A stretch of DNA of 64,000 bases from Cymbomonas tetramitiformis. Lineage: Eukaryota; Chlorophyta; Pyramimonadophyceae; Pyramimonadales; Pyramimonadaceae. How positions within the stretch are numbered: position 1 is the first letter of the stretch; the number at the start of each line of letters is the position of its first letter. The notes beneath the pieces are model-generated. The model saw only the letters and a list, made by a program, of their open reading frames with translations. It searched no databases and had not been told where the DNA came from. A program made the position numbers and the translations under genes. Shown here one piece after another: positions 52,901-58,219 of this stretch. The DNA is taken from positions 1 to 64,000 of the forward strand of contig LGRX02027938.1 of NCBI GenBank assembly GCA_001247695.2, written 5' to 3'.

Positions 52901-55158
52901 CAAGGCAAGAAGATTCCGCGAGTTTTGTGCAGGTGAAGGGCGCGAGTGGCTGCCGGCATCGGAGGAGACGGCGCGCCTGCACGTGGCCTCGCTCTTGTCG
53001 GCGGGAAAAATGCGGGCAGCGTCGATGCAGCGCTACCTGTCTGCCAACGACAACTACCACGAGGCTATGGGGATTGAGGGCCCGTCGAAGGGGCGTGCGG
53101 TGACACGCTTCCTGAAGGGCATGGCTGCGCTGCAAGCAAAGGCGGCAGCAGCAGTGGGCGAAACACGAACAGAGCGAAAATGGCTGCCAGTGCGGCACGG
53201 ACAATGCACGAGGCCGTGATGCTGATGTTGCCAGAAGATGACGGTGAGGCAGAAGATAACGGTGAGCTCCGGTGGGTGCAGGCTTGTACCGGGAGACCAG
53301 ACACGCGAATGACGCTGCAGCGGGATCCTGGTGGAAGCTGAAGAATTGACGGTGGTTTCCGGCCAAAGAGAAAGGTAGGAACCACATGGCGCTGAAGAGG
53401 AAGCTTTCCATTCCCAGGAGGGGAGTGGACCAGCTATGGGAGCTCTTGGAGCTCTGGACGCGGTGCAGGGATGAGGCCAGGCAGCGTGGAGCACAGAGGT
53501 GGACCCCACCGATCAGTGGGCTGATAGCTACTGGAGGTTGCCAAGGGAAAGGGCCAGCTCGTCAGGATGGGACACAACCCTCACCATCGAGTGGCTCCAG
53601 CTGGCACTGGGCAGTGTGGGATGCGTGCCTCAGGAGGGGGGGCACTTCTCGGCGCACAGCAACAGGAAGGGCACAGCAACCTGTGCCAGGGCTGTGGGCG
53701 TGATGCTGGAGAAGGCGTGCTCCCTCGGGGGATGGCCACAACTGTCATCAGCAGTACAGGCCTACATTGACCTGACAGCTGTGCCTGCCCAGGCGATGCG
53801 TAGTAATTTTGGGTGGCTTGCTCTTTTGGGTGATTGTGTGCAGGAACGATAAGGGAGCGTGCAGACTCTGTGGAATGGCAATTGAGATTGAGTGTACAAT
53901 ATTTTTGTTAAAGTGGAGCCAGCGTAATTTTAGTGGTTTCAAAATTTGCCGCCGATTGACCTGAGCCACTGCCACTACCTGTGATTGTGCGGGTTCGAGT
54001 TGTCCAAGTGTTGCCTACATCCTGACACGTGTATAAGTAGGAGTCCGAACAGACACGGGCTCAACTCTGTTCTTTTGCACTTCCCACCACACAAAACTCA
54101 GAATCTCTGTGCTGGTTGCAATGACTATTTTACAAGGTGATAACATTCAAAAGTACACTTTCACTAAGTCGGACTCATAGCTGAGCTACAGCACCAAATA
54201 GACAAAAACTAATGATCTACAAAATGTATGCGGTGGGTCTTTTTGGCAATCGTTATAAAATATTGAAATCGTCAAAGGAATCGCGTGCAGTTGATTGGCT
54301 GGCCTCGATCGGTCGCCTGCCATGACTCAGGCGATGCAGACCACGGCATGTGGAGTTGTTCTGCATAACCTGCCTGGCCTACAAGATTCAATAGCCCTTG
54401 AGGAAGGTTGCGGTTGAGTCGGCTGCACCAGGATGACGAGGGATAAATAACTGCAGATGAGGGTCGAGGTTACAATACATCTTCTAGCACTCCGAGTCCC
54501 AACCAGCATGAGCATCGGCAACCATGAGCTTGAAAGCTATTGTGGCTCTATCCCTCCACAGGGAGTCGCCCGAGTGGGCACAAGGCTCGAGGTGCTAGCG
54601 AAGACGAAGTAAATGAGGAGCTTGAGACGGCCCTTGCCATCTTCCACGCAGAAGAGGGGGCCGTCCGTCCCGAGGTCTAAGTCGTCTATCATCCTCTTGA
54701 GACGCCGAATGGGATAGATTGGGGAGCCCGACAAGTGCCACAACTTCACCAAAGAGATGCGCTAACACACTGAATGTGTTGCTTATTTCACTTGACCCTT
54801 TAGTGTTATTAAATTATCCTACACACCCCTTTTCGCGAATACGATAACGAACTTACACGATTCAGTCAGCTCTGCTGGTTGTCTCACGGCATGGCGTTTC
54901 ATCTATACAAGCTTCAATTTAGGAAAACGAATTTGTTTGATGTGATAGTTCCGAAGATGCACCGCCACCTTGAGCTAAGTGTGCCTTGCTAACAGATACT
55001 CACTTGCACTTGGATGATGAGCTATAGAAGGTTGCGTATGTACCTTGATATCCCGGTGGATGAGGTTGCAGGCATGTATATGCCGAACTCCTTCGCATAT
55101 TTGTATTCCCCAATCGCAGCGCACTGACAAGGGTTTTTTCCAAATTTCTGGAAGATAG
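28692..55158 (-). CDS. protein kinase gene, catalytic-loop half, exons split by transposons
   Basis: Five exons join in order and phase: 55158-55044, 43769-43674, 43195-43122, 32215-32149 and 28913-28692. The product reads ...LIHRDIK / PANIYVHEEKYPVIGDFGFA... / CGTAGYQAPEM...ADIW / SVGMVLYVLLLKTDEMP... / ...LQACLQVDPELRSPLND... and then stops. These are kinase subdomains VIb (HRDIKPxN), VII (DFG), VIII (GTxGYxAPE), IX (DxWSxG) and XI (Arg). All junctions are GT-AG. The ATP-binding lobe (subdomains I-V) is not in the window and must lie beyond 64 kb. Introns are about 11.3, 0.5, 10.9 and 3.2 kb, mostly transposon. The catalytic Asp, Asn and DFG are present, so the encoded enzyme is probably active. 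Ser/Thr or TKL type; substrate unknown. Confidence 0.85.
28920..29229. other. kinase intron, nothing recognised
   Basis: AT-rich intron sequence upstream of the last kinase exon. No repeat copy or ORF of note. Confidence 0.5.
29230..31200. mobile_element. foldback element with long repetitive inverted arms
   Basis: The left arm (about 29365-29690) has three units of about 75-110 bases, each with TTTGGGAGTTTTCATTCTCC, a GAAAACTCTGAAAACTCTCAAATC part and a (TCATG)n run. The right arm (about 30480-31190) has eight units of the reverse complement (GATTTGAGAGTTTTCAGAG ... GGAGAATGAAAACTCCCAAA ... CATGACATGA). The spacer (29690-30480) is 0.8 kb without an ORF. The arms can pair into a hairpin; the structure resembles foldback or MULE-like terminal inverted repeats built from tandem units. 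No transposase was seen, so it would be non-autonomous. It lies inside a kinase intron. Confidence 0.75.
29457..29525 (+). repeat. (TCATG)n pentanucleotide tract in the left arm
   Basis: About 13 perfect TCATG repeats. The longest counterpart on the right arm is a (CATGA)n tract of about 20 units at 30943-31040. Confidence 0.9.
31201..32148. other. kinase intron with (CAG)n tract
   Basis: A short (AGC)n microsatellite lies at 31484-31503, and two TTACATACC direct repeats near 31455-31475. No gene or recognised element otherwise. Confidence 0.5.
32149..32215 (-). CDS. kinase exon: subdomain IX
   Basis: A 67-base exon: acceptor ATATTTCAG, donor GCAAAG|GTAAGG. Its first T completes Ser with AG from the previous exon, giving DIW-S-VGMVLYVLLLKTDEMP. 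It was found only by matching phase and kinase motif across 10.9 kb of transposon sequence. Confidence 0.8.
32313..32460 (+). repeat. SINE-like repeat, copy 2 (diverged)
   Basis: Shares AAAAGCCAGCC, CATCCCAGTGGATGTGA, CCGTGACAAGATACCAC and TGCAAAGC.GCATGGA with the copies at 6.2 and 33.9 kb. It also shares CATTCAGGAACA with the copy at 42.6 kb. Confidence 0.6.
32481..33883 (+). mobile_element. non-LTR retrotransposon, 5'-truncated copy 1
   Basis: Nearly identical to 39340-40402 plus 41168-41500 of the main copy, but without the 765-base insertion. It starts inside the zinc/endonuclease region after ACTACACACG and ends where CACGTGGGTGG is followed by an (AC) run and SINE-like sequence. It encodes the CPDCGG zinc site and endonuclease in two frames joined by indels (near 32710 and 32945), so it is inactive. 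Confidence 0.8.
33893..34075 (+). repeat. SINE-like repeat, copy 3
   Basis: Over 90 percent identical by eye to copy 1 at 6221-6390, including GAACGGCATGAGATCGGC, which is partly duplicated here. It begins directly after an (AC) run. Confidence 0.75.
34076..34363. other. inter-element segment ending in (AC)n
   Basis: No ORF. GACCTGTTGGTCCATGG near 34155 has a relative near 42805 (AATCTGTTGGTCGATGA), so this is part of a dispersed repeat associated with the SINE-like block. It ends in (AC)n at 34345-34362. Confidence 0.5.
34364..36282 (+). mobile_element. non-LTR retrotransposon, 5'-truncated copy 2
   Basis: Starts with GACCTACTCACCGAACC directly after (AC)n, inside the endonuclease domain, and runs to the element 3' end (GTCCAAGGATAA) at about 36272, followed by AACACACACA. 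A stop at 35120-35122 falls where the main copy reads Glu-Asp-Val. About 93-95 percent similar to the main copy by eye. Confidence 0.8.
36283..36860 (+). repeat. array of three 3'-end fragments separated by (AC)n
   Basis: Three progressively shorter 3' ends of the non-LTR element: 36283-36548, 36559-36672 and 36704-36844. Each ends with CCAAAGGAG.CA.T.CAAGG followed by (AC)n (36549-36559, 36674-36697, 36845-36859), and the next copy begins straight after the AC tract. The pattern indicates repeated insertion at, or templated by, (AC)n. Confidence 0.8.
36873..42209 (+). pseudogene. non-LTR ORF: zinc finger, RT, zinc site, endonuclease
   Basis: The N-terminus has CSVGALASRRALTEHLRRSH (C2H2-like, first Cys absent). 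The conserved RT N-terminal part (FFLLPRLVLQPV... ARFLRGEWEEL) is in another frame, and a shift near 37455 enters the long frame to 40402. RT: ADARNAFN (about 38157), GTQQGDPLGPLY (38332), AYLDDAF (38430). Then CPDCGGKRDPTGTHLLGC (about 39454), and PDVTVLDAEG ... VLFDVATARP (about 39664-39732), a PD-D-type nuclease core. The insertion at 40403-41167 is 765 bases and in frame, but adds stop codons; after it the same frame runs to 42209. Without lesions the protein would be about 1,500 residues. Confidence 0.75.
40403..41167 (+). mobile_element. 765-bp insertion without visible target duplication
   Basis: Comparison with 33530-33560 shows uninterrupted GAGGATGTGCGGCGG; here GAGGATGT and GCGGCGG are separated by 765 bases, with no duplicated bases at the junction. 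Its left part has AATTATTGGCACTATAATTC and CGGTTATTCG, resembling the left ends at 17.96 and 27.80 kb. Its right end (GTTGTGACATGCACACCTGC) resembles 24.87 kb. There is no ORF. It is probably a non-autonomous relative of the YR element at 18-24.9 kb or a solo terminal segment. Confidence 0.65.
42310..42536 (+). repeat. diverged 3'-end fragment of the non-LTR element with (CA)n tail
   Basis: GAGCTCCGGAAATTCCGGAT, ATCCTTTGATCCCCGG and TGCCAAAGGAGTCGGTCCAA match the 3' region of the main copy with several differences. It ends in (CA)n at 42524-42536. Confidence 0.75.
42537..42670 (+). repeat. SINE-like repeat, copy 4 (diverged)
   Basis: Begins right after (CA)n with TTTGCGGAATGAGGCCCGCTG, then AAAAGCCAGCCCACCATCAT and GGCTGTGACACGATACTACC. 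Same order of blocks as copies 1-3. Confidence 0.6.
42671..43121. other. kinase intron, nothing recognised
   Basis: AT-rich intron sequence. A short (AC) tract lies at 42889-42897. No gene seen. Confidence 0.5.
43122..43195 (-). CDS. kinase exon: subdomain VIII (APE)
   Basis: A 74-base exon: acceptor CTGCGCAG, donor ATGGAG|GTTTGC. It reads CGTAGYQAPEMQMDKGYDQV then ADIW with two bases left over (AG). GTxGYxAPE is the P+1 loop of kinases. Confidence 0.85.
43674..43769 (-). CDS. kinase exon: subdomain VII (DFG)
   Basis: A 96-base exon: acceptor TTCACAG, donor ATTGCG|GTATGA, phase 0 at both ends. It reads PANIYVHEEKYPVIGDFGFA and ends in HHIA. PxN follows HRDIK from the exon 11.3 kb away, completing the catalytic loop, and DFG binds the metal. 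Confidence 0.9.
43770..44257. other. kinase intron left of the YR element, nothing recognised
   Basis: Non-coding AT-rich sequence between the DFG exon and the outer B repeat of the YR element. No ORF of note. Confidence 0.5.
44258..44290 (-). repeat. B2 repeat of YR element 1
   Basis: The plus strand reads ACATTTCTCTTTGCTCGAAT, then CCTCATTTGCCA, identical to 44611-44643 (B1). This outer repeat marks the element's 3' end. Confidence 0.8.
44450..44608 (-). repeat. A2 repeat of YR element 1
   Basis: Direct repeat of 49404-49566. Includes TATAAGTAG on the minus strand (plus 44497-44505). Confidence 0.85.
44609..44643 (-). repeat. B1 repeat of YR element 1
   Basis: Identical 30-base core to B2; lies between the YR stop codon and A2. 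Confidence 0.8.
44697..46078 (-). CDS. Tudor-like domain fused to tyrosine recombinase
   Basis: The frame is open from 46535, but it overlaps pol until 46070, so protein-like sequence begins near 46078. A Tudor-like module follows: GTQIEVFWEDDDCFYPGVV and KAQVLYDDGDEETLDLSKEN (about 46010-45855), the W-Y-V.YDDGd.E.L pattern of Tudor/Agenet folds. Then come a core-binding domain (YGPKARRFIHFC; MQPYLSAINNYHEDLGFPG) and the catalytic domain: Arg in FGRPDTGTSL (about 45210), HSTRKG (about 44870), GGW, and Tyr in VQHYIDPTA (about 44767). No ATG lies between the pol stop and the Tudor region, so expression needs splicing, frameshift or a non-AUG start. The Tudor part may read chromatin marks (inference). 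Confidence 0.8.
46070..48133 (-). pseudogene. YR element 1 pol: RT, RNase H, Dam-like domain, one TAG
   Basis: Starts at ATG 48133, whose A is shared with the gag stop (TAATG). RT: VSRAFLVPKPGANKWRLEVD, FSFDLQDGFHAVGIHPDF, MPFGWSDAPRVFCK, YMDDFLVLVD (about 47350). A TAG at 47057-47059 sits between RT thumb (RLAAFTGLC) and SVYLAVPAARLYLRELYF; related elements usually have Gln here. RNase H: TDSSMTAWGG, HLELEAVY, YCDNQAVV, ADNLSR. The Dam-like end has FTVDGFASEISAQLPRYYAA and NWVNPPW (the NPPY/W motif of adenine methyltransferases), and the stop follows FYIKANQ. One substitution would restore a 687-residue product. Confidence 0.8.
48133..49167 (-). CDS. YR element 1 gag
   Basis: 344 codons, start MSFKMVGSSKG; a second in-frame Met is five codons on. 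It has a Pro/Asp-rich leader, a coiled coil (LLQQILEIQKQQAEDNSLL, then RQTEISAELEAKIEAKSG), a globular helical region with conserved Tyr/Trp/Leu (YDALLRRFHAVSNSVHGVY) and a basic Lys/Gly/Arg-rich tail, without a zinc knuckle. It ends GATGATTAATG, overlapping pol by one base. It likely forms the RNP that carries element RNA. Confidence 0.7.
   Translation of the reverse strand: MSFKMVGSSKGKGSGDFPPVKGVTLETLEDFPPLPGKYDDDHPPSPSPTPAVPPTQESLLQQILEIQKQQAEDNSLLRQQLQRQTEISAELEAKIEAKSGSADSEAAVKTADQLLERRRKLVYVPEAPVNPFPARPATLTTRMPQLYDLHGNKTYDSLSKKSNSSMKYECLVLAPALSFLHDVVAECNQTLEEAEDAGLSYDALLRRFHAVSNSVHGVYAMLCNRWTMLELRGQLEQDPGSSQHGGADALRAKLQFVEDKVYKAADGVVADEVLQQWLNDFDKSRGKALLNTTAKNAANADARFGRDQRDQRWRERKRTEEGKESKKPNGKGGKGRGAKPSADD
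49404..49566 (-). promoter_or_regulatory. A1 repeat with TATA box, probable promoter of YR element 1
   Basis: The minus strand reads GGATGTATAAGTAGGCACGA; TATAAGTAG is kept in A2 (44497-44505) and in the A repeat at 54032-54040. It lies about 240 bases upstream of the gag ATG. TGTTCCTTTTGC, about 40 bases further on, is also conserved and might mark the start region. Confidence 0.55.
49570..50420. other. kinase intron, nothing recognised
   Basis: AT-rich, with several weak frames. No domain, and no repeat with a second copy seen. Confidence 0.5.
50424..50690. repeat. minisatellite, about ten 26-base units
   Basis: Unit GGGGCGCTTGGACAAAATGC followed by CTGATA, with C/T variation in ATG(C/T)CTGAT and G-run length differences. 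Units are directly tandem, without spacers of distinct sequence, so it is not CRISPR. The minus-strand reading (HFVQAP-type) is only a translated repeat. Confidence 0.9.
50812..50870. repeat. dispersed repeat, first copy
   Basis: CCCACCAG..TTGACATTGGGT and GTTGGTGGTGCTTGGAGCCC are paired with 52006-52065 (CCCACCAG..CGACATCGGGT; GTTGGTGGTGCTTGAAGCTC). The minus-strand readings of the two copies (KHHQRS and KHHQQS) are also alike. Confidence 0.6.
51333..51410 (+). repeat. tRNA-like sequence (A and B box)
   Basis: GCAGTGGTAGCAC resembles a tRNA D arm, and GGGTTTGATTCCCC resembles a T arm about 35 bases on. The acceptor stem does not pair well. It could be a tRNA pseudogene or the head of a SINE. 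Confidence 0.35.
51500..51890. other. AT-rich intron segment with (TA)n
   Basis: (TA)n at 51595-51606 and no gene. GTGACTATTTGACATGCCC near 51558 resembles 25400 (GACACTATTTGACATACCC). Confidence 0.4.
51900..52120 (+). repeat. repeat pair with B-box-like motif; second copy of a dispersed repeat
   Basis: CTTGGGTTGGGTGTGATTCC (51905) and CTTGGGTTGGGTTCGATTCC (52080) are direct repeats 175 bases apart. The second contains a consensus Pol III B box (GGTTCGATTCC). Between them lies the second copy of the 50812 repeat. Confidence 0.5.
52150..52700. other. kinase intron, no gene supported
   Basis: Several short frames overlap without a domain. The C-rich stretch 52400-52600 shows no splice or repeat structure that I recognise. 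Confidence 0.4.
52735..54090 (+). mobile_element. YR retrotransposon 3, decayed 3' part (YR gene and A repeat)
   Basis: Opposite in orientation to YR elements 1 and 2. It keeps a broken YR gene (to 53852), a B-like segment (TGGCAATTGAGATTGAG, 53876) and a 3' A repeat (53915-54080) similar to that at 55494-55668: AGTGG.GCCAGCGTAATTTTAG, TGACCTGAGCC, TATAAGTAGGAGTCCGAACA, CTGTTCTTTTGCAC. No gag or RT is seen to its left, so it is 5'-truncated. Confidence 0.65.
52740..53852 (+). pseudogene. tyrosine recombinase, frame-broken
   Basis: Segments matching the other YR proteins appear in changing frames: KARRFREFCAGEGREWLPAS (52905), MQRYLSANDNYHEAMGI (53023), then shifts or stops near 53215-53260 and 53400-53490, and finally EGGHFSAHSNRKGTATCARA (53635) and AVQAYIDLTAV (53750). 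HxxR, GGW and Tyr are kept at the end. The LPEDD-like piece (53230) and the Arg region (GRPDTR at 53297) survive only as fragments. Confidence 0.7.
54091..55043. other. kinase intron, one open frame without support
   Basis: A minus-strand frame at 54752-54537 (IRRLKRMIDDLDLGTDGPLF) looks protein-like, but it has no clear splice sites and the flanking kinase exons join in phase without it. Otherwise nothing is recognised. Confidence 0.4.
55044..55158 (-). CDS. kinase exon: catalytic loop (HRDIK)
   Basis: A 115-base exon: acceptor TTGTTTTCAG, donor ATCAAG|GTACAT. It reads YLPEIWKKPLSV, CDWGIQICEGVRHIHACNLI and HRDIK, the helix E and catalytic-loop start of a kinase. Two bases from an upstream exon beyond the window complete the first codon. 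Confidence 0.85.
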
Positions 55159-55719
55159 CTGAAAACAAACATAACAACAAGTAAATCCCTTAATTGTGGA
55201 TCGCGCCAATGCAAATACCAAGGATACACAAAAATATGCACCCACTTCCTTTGCTCCCATAATGCAAGAAGAAGGACAACTTTTATGTATTACTTTCTGC
55301 ACACCTACTCTTGCCAAAAAGGCACACTGCCGGCATCCAGTAAATAAATAGCATTTGTCTGGCCGGCGCTGTCTAAGCTAACAGCCGAGACTTTAAGTGT
55401 TCAGCAAGTGAATGTCTATTTATGGATGCTTTTCAATGTCAGTCTGTTCTGCAACTGTAACAGAGATTCTGGGTTGGGATGGGAGGGAAAGTGCAAAAGA
55501 ACAGAGCTGAGGTCCGTATCGGTTCGGACTCCTACGTGTAGTCGGTACAGGATGTCGTGTCTCTTGGAAGGTTCGAAACGGCACTGTCACCGTCAGGTCT
55601 GAAGGCTCGAGTCGATCGGCGGCAATATTTCTGAAACCACTAAAATTCCGCAGGCTCCAATTCAAACATTTCTTTCTGCACACCTACTCTTGCCAATGAT
55701 CAGAGTCCAGCACACTGCC

Positions 55720-57040
55720 TCAACGTTGCTCCTGCACACACCCCCCCTGCGGGGCCAACCACCCGAAGCAGTTGCGCATCGCCTGGTCCGGCACGGCTGT
55801 CGGGTCGATGTACGCCTGCACAGCCGATGACAACTGGGACCAACCCCTGAGGAAGCACATCTTCTCCATCGCCACGCCCCCAGCGCGGACACAGGTGGTG
55901 GCCACATTCCTGGTGCTGTGTGCGGAAAAACGCCCCCCTTCAGGGGGCACACAACCCACAGTTCTCAGCGCTAGCGCAATCCACTCGTTGGCCAGGTCCG
56001 TGCCAGATCCTGCCGAGTTGACTCGCTCACCCGGCAGCCTCCAGTAGCTACCAGGCACACCGGTCGGTGGAGTCCACCCCGGCTCAGCACGCTGCCAGGC
56101 CTCATCCCTGCAGCGCACCCAGAGCTCCAACAGCTCCCACAGCAACTCCACCCCCCACCAGGGGATGGACAGCCGCCTCTTCTTCAAGACGTGGTTCCTG
56201 CCCTTCTCCCGGGTCAGGATGATAGTCACCCCGTCGTTGTCTGTCATCACATTCTCCTGCTGGAGGGAGGAGCACGTGTCCGGGCGCCCGAACGACAAAA
56301 AGGACAGCAACACGAAGGTGTAAGCCCGCAGCAAACGTAGCTGTTCTTCATCGTCCGGCACCAGAGTCAGCGCTGCCTCGTGCACCGTCCTCACGTGCTT
56401 TGCCGGCAGCCACGTCCGCTCTGACACGGTCTCACCCGCCTCTTGCGCTGCTGCCACCTGCAGCCTCGCCATAGCTTTGACGGCACGAGACACCCAACGG
56501 CCTTTCGCAGGCCCCGGGTACCCCATGTCCTCGTGGTAGTTGTTGATCGCGGAAAGGTAGGGCTGCATCGACGTCGCCTGAATGCTGCCCCTCTCCAGCA
56601 CCGCCGCAATGTAGAGACACACCGTCTCCTCCGATGCCGGGAGCCACTCACGGCCCTCTCCTTCACAGAATTTTTGGAAGCGCTTCGCCTTCGGGTCGTA
56701 GTTGCCCCGCGTCGCTGCCCCCAGCGCCTGCTCCTGCATCTGCACTGCAAGCTCAGTGAATCGCCTTGCACCCAACTCACCTCGCCTGCGTTCACGCAGC
56801 GCCGACGTCCAATCACTCACCGGCACTACGTCGCCCGGCTCGTCCTCCGCACGCCGCCGATCGACTCTGCGGGTCAGTTCCTCGGACAGCAGAAGCCACT
56901 CCTCCTCGCCGTCGTCGTACTTGATGATTGTGATGCCTCCCCTCGGCCGAGACCTCGGCCACGGTGCCCCGGCACCAAGCATCGTCCAGCGGCCAGAACA
57001 CCTCTAGCTGCTTACCGACGCTCGGCCCCGGCTCAAGCTC
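55720..57040 (-). pseudogene. Tudor-like domain and tyrosine recombinase, one frameshift
   Basis: The Tudor-like part VGKQLEVFWPLDDAWCRGTV is in one frame; after a G-run indel near 56937 the other frame continues GGITIIKYDDGEEEWLLLSE and the recombinase (YDPKAKRFQKFCEGEGREWL; MQPYLSAINNYHEDMGYPG; FGRPDTCSSL near 56290). HxxR is kept as HSTRN (55915), but the usual KG after it reads NV. GWSQLSSAVQAYIDPTAV supplies Trp and Tyr (55805). The YR frame from 56982 is otherwise open for 420 codons. Confidence 0.75.
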
Positions 57041-57685
57041 CCACACGTGCAAGCTCACTGGCCGGGATGTGAAACATGACTGCGTCCCAGCTTGGCGGCC
57101 CGAGCAACTCGGACCCGCCCAGCCTGCTGGGAGCAAAAATATCGTGGTTGCGGGGCATGATGGCCACCTCGTCCGCGAGCGACTCCAGCTCTCGGAACCA
57201 AGATTGGCCCGGCCAGTACGGTGTCACCACCGTCCCCCCAGCGCCTTCCTCCCGCAGCTTGTGAGCCACCTCGTCGAGCAGCCCCCACGGTGGGTTGATC
57301 CAGGTCGTCTCGCCTCGCCAGTCGTACGCCAGCAAGTCCACCCCCTCGCAGTGCTGATCCCACCACTGGGCGTAGTACCTCGGCAGCTGCGCCGAAATCT
57401 CCGACGCGAAGCGGTCGACCGTGTGCTCGCCCCACTCGGCTTGCGCCCAGTCGAACCATCGCTGATTCAGCTTCCAGTCGTCGACATCGGTGTCTCGTGA
57501 AAGCCGATATGCCCACTCGTTCGCCTCGCTGCGGATGTACCTCGCCTGGAGCTCGATATCGTTGAGGTCCAGCAGGGTCCAGAGGCGCCGCATCCTCCTC
57601 ATGAGGTTGGGGTTGCGGCTGGTGAAGTGCGCCAGCATCGCCACCACTGCCTGGTTGGCGCAGTAGAGTCGTACGACCTTCCTGT
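57033..57685 (-). pseudogene. pol fragment: RNase H end and Dam-like domain
   Basis: Reads FTSRNPNLMRRMRRLWTLLD, SEANEWAYRLSR, FASEISAQLPRYYAQWWDQH, TWINPPWGLLDEVAHKLREE, and stops after FHIPASELARVGA. Around 75-80 percent like element 1 pol over the same span by eye. The frame is open to the Copia junction. Near the stop, GGCCAGTGAGC corresponds to AACCAGTGAGT in element 1. Confidence 0.75.
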
Positions 57686-58095
57686 AGGATTTCGAGAGTT
57701 TCGTTTACACAAAAGCAATAATGAACTTTCATTATCAAAAGATATACCAGTTTGCAGCTCGAAACGCCACGAACATTTGCGCGCCATCATTACTGATTGG
57801 GCGATCTTATGTGAAAGTTCACCAAACAGACTCCTACGTGTCACTGTCGTGTTCATAACGACCGCAGTGACACTCTAGAGTACAGATGAACTCATTACGC
57901 ACTTCCCGATGGTCATCAGTGATCTGACGGCCACGATTAGTTCAGCAGATCTACAGATCTAGATCTAAGGGTTCCATAGGGTTTCTTTAGGGTTTCTTCA
58001 GGGTTCGAGCATCCTGACTACTGTACAATGTCTAGATAGTCATGCTTTACACCAAACTGATCAGCAGCACTTGCAGATTCCAATACCCCTTCTAA
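57686..58095 (-). repeat. 3' LTR of the Copia element (about 0.41 kb)
   Basis: On the minus strand it starts TATTGGAATCTGCAAGTGCT directly after a purine-rich tract (TTTAGAAGGGG) and ends AATCCTACA at the junction with the YR element. The start matches the Copia relic at 28.07 kb. The first bases read TA instead of the usual TG. AGGGTTTCTT repeats lie near 57975-58005. The partner LTR is outside the window. Confidence 0.65.
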
Positions 58096-58219
58096 AGGGT
58101 GACTGTCTAGTTGTCCTACTGCCAGTTCTTGGGAATGGTGCCCCTTCAGTCAGCAATATCCAGTTCTTGGGATGGTGCCCCTCCAGCTCCAGAGTATGGG
58201 ATGGTGCCCCCTTCAGTCT
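58096..58219 (-). repeat. polypurine tract and short tandem repeats 3' of Copia pol
   Basis: On the minus strand (A/G)GGGGCACCATCCC units recur three times (near 58140, 58175 and 58205), two of them with CAAGAACTGG. AGAAGGGG at 58096-58103 is the likely plus-strand primer. Confidence 0.5.

Larger units (their letters stand above)
55287..57685 (-). mobile_element. YR retrotransposon 2, 3' part, interrupted by Copia
   Basis: B2 at 55290-55317 and B1 at 55668-55697 share TTTCTGCACACCTACTCTTG then CCAA. A2 (55494-55667) lies between them, followed by YR (55720-57000) and pol (57033-57685). Homology with YR element 1 stops abruptly after CAGTAGAGTCGTACGACCTT at 57682, where the Copia LTR begins. 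The rest of pol and gag should continue to the right of the Copia element, beyond 64 kb. B and A differ enough from element 1 to be another subfamily with the same layout. Confidence 0.75.

Noticed and set aside
54320..54410. Harbinger-type transposase end (CGVVLHNLP-like reading)
   Set aside because: Only one short motif-like stretch, no DDE residues or terminal repeats nearby. Likely chance.
54537..54752. An extra kinase exon between 55044 and 43769
   Set aside because: The flanking exons give an unbroken HRDIK-PANIYV catalytic loop in phase 0; an additional exon would split an invariant motif.
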